From NCBI GenBank assembly GCA_002382805.1, contig DGAD01000004.1:1-64000 (forward strand): DNA of 64,000 nt, in the 5' to 3' direction. This DNA is from Clostridiales bacterium UBA4039 (GTDB lineage Bacteria > Bacillota > Clostridia > Lachnospirales > Vallitaleaceae). The notes below the pieces were generated by a model, which saw only the letters and a list, made by a program, of their open reading frames with translations, was not told the origin of the DNA and did no database searches. The translations under genes were made by a program, and so were the position numbers. Within the stretch, counting starts at the first letter, position 1; each line of letters starts with the position of its first letter. Below are positions 54,712-62,648 of the stretch, in pieces.

Positions 54712-55353
54712 CTATTCGACCACTTTGTTCCGATACACTTGTCGTACAATTTCTGCCGCACTCCCGGCATCAAGGGCATAATAATCAGCCCCTACATTTT
54801 TCGCATAATGCTGTGTCACCGGTGCTCCCCCAACAAAAATCTTAACTTGATCTCTAAGCCCGGCTTGTTCAATCGCTTTAATCGTCTGTTTGATTTGAAT
54901 CATCGTTGTTGTTAATAATGCCGACATGGCCACAATATCCGGTTGATATGCTTTGATTGCTTCCACAAATGCTTCCGGTTTTACATCAACACCCAGGTCA
55001 ATAACTTTGGCTCCCGTACCGACCATCAGCATCTTCACAAGGTTTTTGCCGATATCATGTAGGTCCCCTTGAACCGTTCCTATGACAACAACTCCTTTAT
55101 ATTCCTGCTTGGCATCGAGTAAGGGACCCATGACATCAAGTGCAACATTAAAGGCTCTTCCGATGATAAGCACCTCCGGTACAAACAGCTCATTATTTTT
55201 AAATTGCCGCCCCACATCTTCCATGACCGCTAACATACTTTCAATAATTTGGCGACAATCACAACCACTGTCTAATGCTTGAATGACATTTTTACGTGTT
55301 TGCCCTGAATTGCCTTGTCGCAGTGAAGAATTTATTATTTCTAATCTGTCCAT
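54712..55353 (-). CDS. Corrinoid protein, MtaC/MtbC-like (first of pair)
   Basis: A 213-residue corrinoid protein with a helical cap and a B12 domain: GTVQGDLHDIGKN with cobalt ligand H99, MLMVGTGAKVIDLGVDV and VKIFVGGAPVT. It differs clearly from the next gene, so the two may serve different methyltransferases. It starts 29 bases after the PocR/AraC regulator. Confidence 0.93.
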   Translation of the reverse strand: MDRLEIINSSLRQGNSGQTRKNVIQALDSGCDCRQIIESMLAVMEDVGRQFKNNELFVPEVLIIGRAFNVALDVMGPLLDAKQEYKGVVVIGTVQGDLHDIGKNLVKMLMVGTGAKVIDLGVDVKPEAFVEAIKAYQPDIVAMSALLTTTMIQIKQTIKAIEQAGLRDQVKIFVGGAPVTQHYAKNVGADYYALDAGSAAEIVRQVYRNKVVE

Positions 55354-55382
55354 GTATACCCACCTTTATTTCTACACCATCA

Positions 55383-56651
55383 TTATAAATACATCTTTCG
55401 ATATTTTCCCGGCGTCATGCCTTCAACTTTTTTAAACACTTTGGAAAAATAGCTTTGATCAGAAAATCCTAACCTTAATGCGATGTCGCTAATACTTTGC
55501 CTCGAATCCACCAAGTATTTTTTACTTTCTTCAATACGGATCTTTGTCATATAATCGATAAAGGTCATCTTCATTTCTTGGCTAAAGATTCTTGAAAAAT
55601 ATGTTGGACTTAAGCCAATGGCTTTGGCGACATCTTCTAAACCAATATTATTTTGTAGGTTCTGATTCATATACATAACCGCTTTTCGCATAACCCCGAT
55701 TTGCTCTTGCTTGTTTGTATCCATCGGAAAAACAAATAAAATAATATCTTCTAAAACTTCCATAAGATTCATACATATAGTCTCAATATCTTCTAAATCA
55801 TAGGTTTTTAAGAACATATCCTGCGTTACTTTAGATATCTCTTCATAACGCGCGCCACCTTCAACCGCCGCTCTTGACATAACGACTACAAGCTCTAGTG
55901 TCATTGCAATGATTTTTTTGTTATCACCTTTATGCATAAAAAATATATAGCCAAGGAGCTCATTAAGAACCGCTTTTGCAGATGATGCATCACCTTTGAT
56001 AATTGCTAATGACAAATCTTTTTCCAGATAAATCGGATAGCCCTTGCCCGTTGTTGTTGCTAAGGGCAACGTTTCTTTTATCTCTTGAATACGTTCACTA
56101 ATGGTACGTTGTTCATCATAAAAGGCTTTTTTCTTTTCCAGAACATTTTTATGGTCTGACATAATATCTTTTGCCAGTATTGTCAACAGCTCCAACTGAT
56201 ATCTTGCAACATTTGGAGAGATCATCGGGATTAATCGATACAAGTTTTTAAGCATCTGCTTTTCATGATGCGGTAGCAGCATTTTTTTAACGGTCATATC
56301 CACTTCATAAACATCGGGTTCACTCATATGCACCGGACCTGCAATAATCGCTCCCTTAAACAGTTTACCGCTGGTTAAGGCAACACTATAGTTAACCAAC
56401 CCGGCAGGACAATAGGATATATAGGCTTCACCAAGCATCTGTGCCTGCCTGCTTGCCTCTTTATGCGCTAATTGACATGTATACGCACTTTCAGGCAGAT
56501 TTTGAAGTTTAACACAGTAATTTCTACGCTCACCTTCACAATATAAAATTTTGCCTTCTTCATCAATCAAGATACATGGAATCCCTGTGGTATTATAAAA
56601 GATTCCCATAGATACGCGAATATGTTCAAGCTCTTTTTCATCAAAATTCAT
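55383..56651 (-). CDS. AraC-family regulator with PocR sensory domain
   Basis: A 422-residue regulator. The N-terminal PocR-like domain (about 10-165) has conserved cysteines in YCVKLQ, YTCQLAHKEA and ISYCPAGL and the GKLFKGAIIAGPVHMSEP motif. A helical middle follows, then a C-terminal AraC HTH pair (about 320-420; GLEDVAKAIGLSPTYFSRIFSQE and ISDIALRLGFSDQSYFSKVFKK). PocR domains bind small organic ligands and often control corrinoid pathways. I use the ATG at 56651 (GGTGGAAG upstream); the 14-codon extension to 56693 is possible. It sits inside the methyltransferase cluster. Confidence 0.88.
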   Translation of the reverse strand: MNFDEKELEHIRVSMGIFYNTTGIPCILIDEEGKILYCEGERRNYCVKLQNLPESAYTCQLAHKEASRQAQMLGEAYISYCPAGLVNYSVALTSGKLFKGAIIAGPVHMSEPDVYEVDMTVKKMLLPHHEKQMLKNLYRLIPMISPNVARYQLELLTILAKDIMSDHKNVLEKKKAFYDEQRTISERIQEIKETLPLATTTGKGYPIYLEKDLSLAIIKGDASSAKAVLNELLGYIFFMHKGDNKKIIAMTLELVVVMSRAAVEGGARYEEISKVTQDMFLKTYDLEDIETICMNLMEVLEDIILFVFPMDTNKQEQIGVMRKAVMYMNQNLQNNIGLEDVAKAIGLSPTYFSRIFSQEMKMTFIDYMTKIRIEESKKYLVDSRQSISDIALRLGFSDQSYFSKVFKKVEGMTPGKYRKMYL

Positions 56652-56766
56652 TGGTATCTTCCACCGTCTTTCATCACCTAGATTTACATACACCTATCTG
56701 GTTTCTTGGCTTTGTTTGATAAAAAGGCGCTATTCTCAAGATGAGAATAACGCCCTTCACGTTTGT

Positions 56767-57894
56767 TTAATACGTACATTTTTTTGCTTCGTCGGCAAAC
56801 ACTTTTATAAGCTCTGGATTTGCATCAAAAAAATGATCTGAAGGGGATAAAATAAATCCGCCACCTTCTCCTGCCTCGTTAAAGCATTTTCTTACTGCAC
56901 TTCGAACCTCTTGTTCTGATGCGCCCATAAAATACTTTCCTTGATCAAAGCCGCCAATCATGGCCACTTTATCACCGATACGCCTTTTTGCTTGTGCTAA
57001 GTCTACATCGCCTCCCATACCAACCGGGGTAAATGTCTCTAGTGCCGCAGGCTTCATCGAGGCCAATTGTTCCAATATGGGCATCATGCCACCACATGTA
57101 TGGTATGCAATTCGTTGGTTAAACTCCTTTGCCTTTTGAATAATCTGACTGTCATAAGGCAATACAAATTGCTCAAGAATTGTAGGAGAAATAACTGTTG
57201 AGGATGCATCTCCACCGCCTAGTTCCAATATATCAAAAGCAGCTTTATCCAACGAATTGACATAGGTCATCTTTCGATGATGAAGTACTTTTAAAAACTC
57301 ATGTACCCACTCAGGATCATCAAATGTTTCCATGATTAAAGGTTCAATACCAAATAGACACGCTGCATCTTGCCAGCATCCAGGCTGACCATAAAAAGGA
57401 AAACTGGGAATCATTCCTCGTATTAGCGCTTTATTGCCTGTCTGTGCTGCAACTTTATTAATCGCTTCTACATCACATTGTTCTATCGGTGCATATTGAG
57501 CAATCACATCAATATCGCTTTTTTCTTTAACGAGATGTTCGCCTACCCAACAAGTATATTCATTGCATTGTTTTACCATGGTCAGTTGCTTTTTTGGTGT
57601 ATGAATGGTATATCGAATCGTTTTATAATCGGGGTCCGAAAGCTCTTGAGCTGTCACACGCCAATTTTCACTTTGCAATACCCCATCTTTTAGGAATGTT
57701 CCCTTATTATCTGTGCCTTTGATTTCATGTATCCAAACAATCGGATCTAAGCCGACCTCCTCAAAAAAATCATCCACACTGATTTCTTTCATGTACTTTT
57801 TTAAAAAATAGTCTTGAACATGATGGGTCGTCACTGGCAGCCTATCTACAGGCTTTTTATCCAAGACATTCAACATTCTAATCCTAGATTCCAT
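56767..57894 (-). CDS. UroD-family corrinoid-dependent methyltransferase
   Basis: A 375-residue barrel enzyme of the UroD/MtaA-type superfamily. It begins MLNVLDKKPVDRLPVTTHH and carries the zinc-type motif HTCGGMMPIL, with GDKVAMIGGFDQG and a C-terminal GGGFILSPSDHF. Such proteins transfer methyl groups to or from corrinoid proteins, and some act directly on methoxylated substrates. It lies between the GH130 gene (38 bases) and the regulator. The substrate cannot be told from sequence. Confidence 0.87.
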   Translation of the reverse strand: MESRIRMLNVLDKKPVDRLPVTTHHVQDYFLKKYMKEISVDDFFEEVGLDPIVWIHEIKGTDNKGTFLKDGVLQSENWRVTAQELSDPDYKTIRYTIHTPKKQLTMVKQCNEYTCWVGEHLVKEKSDIDVIAQYAPIEQCDVEAINKVAAQTGNKALIRGMIPSFPFYGQPGCWQDAACLFGIEPLIMETFDDPEWVHEFLKVLHHRKMTYVNSLDKAAFDILELGGGDASSTVISPTILEQFVLPYDSQIIQKAKEFNQRIAYHTCGGMMPILEQLASMKPAALETFTPVGMGGDVDLAQAKRRIGDKVAMIGGFDQGKYFMGASEQEVRSAVRKCFNEAGEGGGFILSPSDHFFDANPELIKVFADEAKKCTY

Positions 57895-57932
57895 AATTCT
57901 CCTTATACTTTATGTGCGCATTGTCAGCAAGT

Positions 57933-58919
57933 TTATAGCTTAGAGTTTTCTAATGTAAAACGAACAAGCTCATCGACTGTTGTATATGCTAAGCATGTGA
58001 CTGTATCTGCTCCACCATAGTAAATAGCAATACGTCCGGTCGCTTCATCGGTTAACGCTGCACAAGGGAAGACAACATTTGGCACATCACCAACGCATTC
58101 ATAGTCGTGTCTTGGGTTTAATATATATGGTTCTGTTCTGGCAATAACCTTCCAAGGTTTTTCTAAATCCAGCAATGCCGCTCCCATATGGTATACATAC
58201 CCGTTACATGAAGTCAACACACCATGATAAATCAACAGCCATCCTTCGGACGTCTCAATTGGAACAGGTCCTGCTCCGATTTTCGTACTCTGCCACCAGC
58301 CTCTAGGTTCCATAACGTGTCGGTGTTGTCCCCAGTGAATAAGATCCGGACTTTGGCTATAAAAAATATCGCCAAAAGGTGTATGTCCCGAATCACTTGG
58401 ACGACTTAACATGGCAAATTTTCCGTTAATTTTTCTTGGAAAAAGAACCCCATTGCGGTTATATGGAAGAAATGCATTTTCCATCTGATAAAATGCTTTA
58501 AAATCATAGGTGTAGGCAATGCCTATCGTTGGTCCATGAAATCCATTGCACCATGTCACATAATATCGATCTTCAATCCAGACTACACGTGGATCATAGG
58601 CATAATCAAATTCACTGACTTGTTCAATATCTCCTATAAATTCTATAGGTTTTTCATCAATATCCCAGTGGACACCGTCTTTGCTAAATCCAGCATGAAT
58701 ACGCATCTCCCTACGTGTATCATCCACACGAAAAACGCCTGCAAATCCATCTTCAAACGCAACAACTGCACTGTTAAATATGCTGTTTGATTTTGGCAAC
58801 AAGTCACGAGGTATAATTGGATTCATGGATGAACGCCATAATACATCTTTACATCCTTCGGGTTTGTCTTCCCATGGAATATTTTTCAATTCGTTTCCTA
58901 TAATCTTATATTCTTTCAT
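57933..58919 (-). CDS. GH130 family glycoside phosphorylase (beta-mannoside type)
   Basis: A 328-residue five-bladed propeller enzyme without signal peptide. Family features are the acid-site aspartate D109 ([12 protein letters not shown]), [33 protein letters not shown] and [10 protein letters not shown]130 enzymes phosphorolyse beta-1,4 or beta-1,2 mannosides into mannose 1-phosphate. I use the ATG at 58919; alternative starts at 58925 and 58934 (GTG) are close and the site is weak. It lies 88 bases after the binding-protein gene with a hairpin between. Confidence 0.9.
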   Translation of the reverse strand: MKEYKIIGNELKNIPWEDKPEGCKDVLWRSSMNPIIPRDLLPKSNSIFNSAVVAFEDGFAGVFRVDDTRREMRIHAGFSKDGVHWDIDEKPIEFIGDIEQVSEFDYAYDPRVVWIEDRYYVTWCNGFHGPTIGIAYTYDFKAFYQMENAFLPYNRNGVLFPRKINGKFAMLSRPSDSGHTPFGDIFYSQSPDLIHWGQHRHVMEPRGWWQSTKIGAGPVPIETSEGWLLIYHGVLTSCNGYVYHMGAALLDLEKPWKVIARTEPYILNPRHDYECVGDVPNVVFPCAALTDEATGRIAIYYGGADTVTCLAYTTVDELVRFTLENSKL

Positions 58920-58956
58920 CTTCATTTCTCTCACTTTTTATTATTATTAATTGTTG

Positions 58957-58991
58957 AATGGGATTGGGTCATTTACATACCCAATCCCATT
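58957..58991 (-). other. Intercistronic hairpin after binding-protein gene 3
   Basis: A 13-bp perfect stem (AATGGGATTGGGT with its partner) and 9-base loop, with no T-run, between the binding-protein and GH130 genes. It could be a weak terminator or an mRNA stabiliser. Confidence 0.75.
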
Positions 58992-59007
58992 GGTAACCAA
59001 GATTAAT

Positions 59008-60501
59008 TTACTTTGTACTTAACCATTCATCATATTGTGCTTGAAGTCCTTCAATCACTTCATTAATACCTGCTGCTTCTAACTTCTCATTAACCTGTGG
59101 TAAATACTCTTCTGGATCCACAAGGCCAAGACTAATACTTGCCCAATACTCTTCATTTACATTGGTAATGGAAGCTAATTGCATCTTATAAGGCTCAAAG
59201 TCCGGTGTGAATCCAAGTGTTGGTGCTTGAACACATGCATCATTAAACTCTTCGAACTTTTCCCACTTATCATCTGGTGTTCCTTCAAAAGAATATGTGT
59301 TAAACAGATTTCCTACTGAGAATGCAGGGAAGTTATAGTTATTGTTTCCTTGTTCTGTGCGTGCAATATGTGTCTCATCAAGTACTTCATAATGTACGTC
59401 TTCAACACCATAATCAATAAGGTTAATGACATATTCATCTGTGTAAAGCAAGTTTAAAAATTCCATTGTTTTTTCTGGATGCTCTGAAGTAACAGATATA
59501 CCTTGCATTGCGCCTCGCGTTGATCCATTATTTGCAAATGGCTCATGAACAGGTACAAGTTCAATTGGTGTTGATGAGAATACATTGTTTTGCCAAACGA
59601 TTTCAGCATAAGGTTGATAATGTGCTTTAGCAACAAAATACTTTCCTGCTTGTTTGATGTCACGCGTTAAGCTTACCGTTCTATCTGGGTGCATATATCC
59701 AAGTTCACTGTATCTATGCATTGTCTTAGCAATTTCTTTGAATGTATCTGTTGTGTATTTGTTTAAAATTGTGTCCCCGTCAAACTCGATAACAAAAGGA
59801 CTTGTGTCGCCTAGGATTCCACCATCCATACGAATAAACGGTCCACCATCTTTGTCAAATGCAAGAGGTAGGATTTCCGGTTCATTTTCTTTAATGACTT
59901 GTAGTAATGGTTCTAAACTTTCAAGGTCAGACACTTGACTAAGATCCATATCATACTTGTCTACAAGGTCCTTGTTAAAAATCCACATTGCTTGCCATCC
60001 AAGCTCTTTATTCGTTGGTAATGCATAAATCTCACCATTCACCGCTGCCCCTTCAAGAAAAAGAGGGTTCAAATTTTCTTTAACTGCCGGTGCATATTCA
60101 TCGACCAAATCATTCAGCGGTAATAATGCGCCTCTAGCAACATTTGTCGCATAGTCATTTGCCCATGAGCATGTAAACATTAAGTCAAATGGCTCTCCTG
60201 AGGCAATCTTAACTTGCATCTTTTGTGTATACTCACCCCAGTCAAATTGTGTAATTTTAACTGTAGCATTAATTTTCTCTAATAGGTACTCATTAAGTTT
60301 TTCATTAACCATTCCCATATCCTGTTGTGGTGTTCCTATGGTATACCATATCAACTCAACAGGTTCTTCTTTTTCTGTTGTCGTCTCTTGTTCTGTACCT
60401 TCAGTTTTTGAATCGGTTGTACCTTCTTCTTTTTTGCCACATCCGACAAAAACAGATACAACTAACGTCAGTGCCAACATCATTGCTAATAATCTTTTCA
60501 T
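59008..60501 (-). CDS. LplA-type extracellular solute-binding lipoprotein
   Basis: A 497-residue exported protein with signal peptide and lipobox VFVGC (cysteine near residue 21). The linker is short and E/T-rich, and the binding domain starts VELIWYTIGTPQQDM. Size and sequence resemble LplA/DUF3502 binding proteins that work with LplB/YtcP permeases for complex glycan fragments. No permease follows within this transcript. AGGGAGG before the ATG at 60501; an upstream in-frame ATG at 60537 lacks a site. It is divergent from the YesM/YesN pair that probably controls it. Confidence 0.88.
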   Translation of the reverse strand: MKRLLAMMLALTLVVSVFVGCGKKEEGTTDSKTEGTEQETTTEKEEPVELIWYTIGTPQQDMGMVNEKLNEYLLEKINATVKITQFDWGEYTQKMQVKIASGEPFDLMFTCSWANDYATNVARGALLPLNDLVDEYAPAVKENLNPLFLEGAAVNGEIYALPTNKELGWQAMWIFNKDLVDKYDMDLSQVSDLESLEPLLQVIKENEPEILPLAFDKDGGPFIRMDGGILGDTSPFVIEFDGDTILNKYTTDTFKEIAKTMHRYSELGYMHPDRTVSLTRDIKQAGKYFVAKAHYQPYAEIVWQNNVFSSTPIELVPVHEPFANNGSTRGAMQGISVTSEHPEKTMEFLNLLYTDEYVINLIDYGVEDVHYEVLDETHIARTEQGNNNYNFPAFSVGNLFNTYSFEGTPDDKWEKFEEFNDACVQAPTLGFTPDFEPYKMQLASITNVNEEYWASISLGLVDPEEYLPQVNEKLEAAGINEVIEGLQAQYDEWLSTK

Positions 60502-60828
60502 GTTTTTCCTCCCTAAATACATTTTAATTGGTTCCAAAGTTAAAGGATCATAGGCTTAATCGTTACCCTTAACTCTATTTAAATTATAACCTTCCCACTT
60601 CATTCTACTAGTTGTATTTATTTAGTTTCACTGTAAAAAGTTAACCCCACTATCCAAAGCACACAAATTCTTTTTAAAAAAGCACTTGAATATATTTATA
60701 TTAACTAGACTTTTTTTAGTTTGTCTGTTTTTCACCACTTTTTATCCTCTACGTATAGTGGACATTCACTATATAACATATTATAATTGATGAAACAAGT
60801 AATATTGTTCAAAAGATTGAGGTTATTT
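60502..60828. promoter_or_regulatory. Divergent control region between binding-protein 3 and yesM
   Basis: A 327-bp AT-rich gap without a gene. For the leftward gene a minus-strand TATAAT (60588-60583) is visible, with only a weak -35 box, which fits an activator-dependent promoter. For the rightward gene there is a full promoter at 60759-60787. A YesN binding site is expected between them but I could not define one. Confidence 0.6.
60759..60787 (+). promoter_or_regulatory. yesM promoter
   Basis: TGGACA (60759-60764), a 17-base spacer and TATAAT (60782-60787). The predicted transcript start near 60794 excludes the upstream in-frame ATG at 60790. Confidence 0.75.
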
Positions 60829-62622
60829 ATGAAAAACTTATATTCCTATAATGCATCCTTTAAAAAAATCATCACTTTTTATACCATTATAACCATTATC
60901 GTTATTATTGGTCTATCCACTTCTTTTCAGACTATGATATATACTCGCTCAAAAAATAATATTCAAAGTCAAAATAGCGTAATCAATAACGCCATTATTG
61001 AGTTAGTCAATCAAAAATACTTTCAGGCCCATAACGCTGTAAAAACTTTATATGCCAACGCAAACTATCAAGAAACCATTATAACATTTTTAGATATTGG
61101 TATGGATGAATTTCTTTTATATTCCCTTGACCAATTTTATAAGACAAATCTCTCGCCAATGAAATTAATGGGTGTGTATTTTGAAAATATTGTTAATGCT
61201 GATCCAAGTATTCAAAGCATCTCCTTATATAGCAACAATGAATTTATCTATACTTATGAACGCGCCAATAGTTTTTTCTATCGACAGGGCACGGAAAAAG
61301 CAGTCATTTACAGCAAGATCATTAATGAACTTAACCTAAGTGGCAATTATTCTTTTCAACCTCATGTCAAAAAAGAAGACGGAGACTATACCTTTGATAT
61401 TATTATCCGTATACAAGATTCAAGTACATTAGTAAACAAGGGGTATCTGATTTTTACCCATAATCTAGATTCTGAAATTGATACGATTTTGCAATCCGGT
61501 GCAAATGATCATTATGGAGACTTTATCCTGGCTCACAACAACGGAACTGTATTATATGACTCCTCAAACAGATCATTTAGTGCGTCGAGCATTAAGGAGG
61601 TTATCGCCACAAGTGACGCCAGCGTCATTGAAAGTTCCAACTTTGATCATCATTTTTTTGTAACCCCTATAGGCAGTACTGATCTTGCACTCATTAATTT
61701 TACGCCCACAACATTAGTTTATAAACTCATGCGACCAACATCCTTGATTATTATTGTTAGTGCAATCCTTAGCATTGCCTTAATTGTTTTTTTGACCTTC
61801 ACCTATTCACGTTCTTATTCCTATCGATTAAAAACGATTACAGATGCTATTGATAAAATTAAAACCGGTGATTTTACTTCTCGAATCCAACTAGACTCCC
61901 GCCAAGACGAACTTGGCTCCATTGCACAAAATTTTAATGATATGTGTCACGAGATAGAAAATTATATCGATAAAGTATACGTTCTTCAACTTAAGCAAAA
62001 GGCGGCGGAACTTGAAGCTTTGCAAGCTCAAATTAATCCGCATTTTCTCTATAACACCCTAGAAAACATACGGATGCGAGCAGCCATTAACAATGATATG
62101 GATGTCAGTAAAATGATCTATATCTTAGCTACCTTCTTTCGAAAATCATTAAACTATGACACGATTATTACCATCGAAGAAGAGATCAGCCACAGTCGCC
62201 TTTACCTTCAGTTGTTTCAAATTCAATATATGGATAAACTTCATGTTGATATTGATATTGACCCTGCTGTTTTAAGCTATAGCATCATAAAGCTTAGTAT
62301 CCAGCCAATTGTCGAAAACTATATTGTTCATGGAATTAATTTGAATCGCAATGACAATAAAATTAATATAAAAGGTTTTATTCGTGATGAAGAGATTTGG
62401 ATAACCATCTCGGATAATGGTTGTGGAATAGACCAGCAAACATTAGAGTCCATACGTTCTACGCTTGATCACAGTATCGATGCAAAGAGCATCGGCCTTA
62501 TCAATGTCCATGAACGCCTTCAAATTCAATATGGTAATGCTTATGGTCTAAGCATTGAATCGGCTCTAGAAGTAGGAACCACCGTTACGCTTCGTTTACC
62601 TTGTCAGAAGCGCTTAATATAA
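60829..62622 (+). CDS. YesM-family sensor histidine kinase
   Basis: A 597-residue membrane kinase. It has TM1 (about 10-32), a large extracellular sensor (about 33-300), TM2 (about 303-327) and a HAMP domain. The His_kinase domain has the phospho-accepting histidine in QAQINPHFLYNTLENIRM, and the HATPase has ISDNGCGID and SIGLINVHERL. YesM/YesN systems sense carbohydrate, often via binding proteins. The ATG at 60829 follows TGAGGT and fits the promoter. yesN follows 26 bases downstream. Confidence 0.93.
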   Translation: MKNLYSYNASFKKIITFYTIITIIVIIGLSTSFQTMIYTRSKNNIQSQNSVINNAIIELVNQKYFQAHNAVKTLYANANYQETIITFLDIGMDEFLLYSLDQFYKTNLSPMKLMGVYFENIVNADPSIQSISLYSNNEFIYTYERANSFFYRQGTEKAVIYSKIINELNLSGNYSFQPHVKKEDGDYTFDIIIRIQDSSTLVNKGYLIFTHNLDSEIDTILQSGANDHYGDFILAHNNGTVLYDSSNRSFSASSIKEVIATSDASVIESSNFDHHFFVTPIGSTDLALINFTPTTLVYKLMRPTSLIIIVSAILSIALIVFLTFTYSRSYSYRLKTITDAIDKIKTGDFTSRIQLDSRQDELGSIAQNFNDMCHEIENYIDKVYVLQLKQKAAELEALQAQINPHFLYNTLENIRMRAAINNDMDVSKMIYILATFFRKSLNYDTIITIEEEISHSRLYLQLFQIQYMDKLHVDIDIDPAVLSYSIIKLSIQPIVENYIVHGINLNRNDNKINIKGFIRDEEIWITISDNGCGIDQQTLESIRSTLDHSIDAKSIGLINVHERLQIQYGNAYGLSIESALEVGTTVTLRLPCQKRLI

Positions 62623-62648
62623 ATTTTGTTTAGCAAAGGAGATTAACC

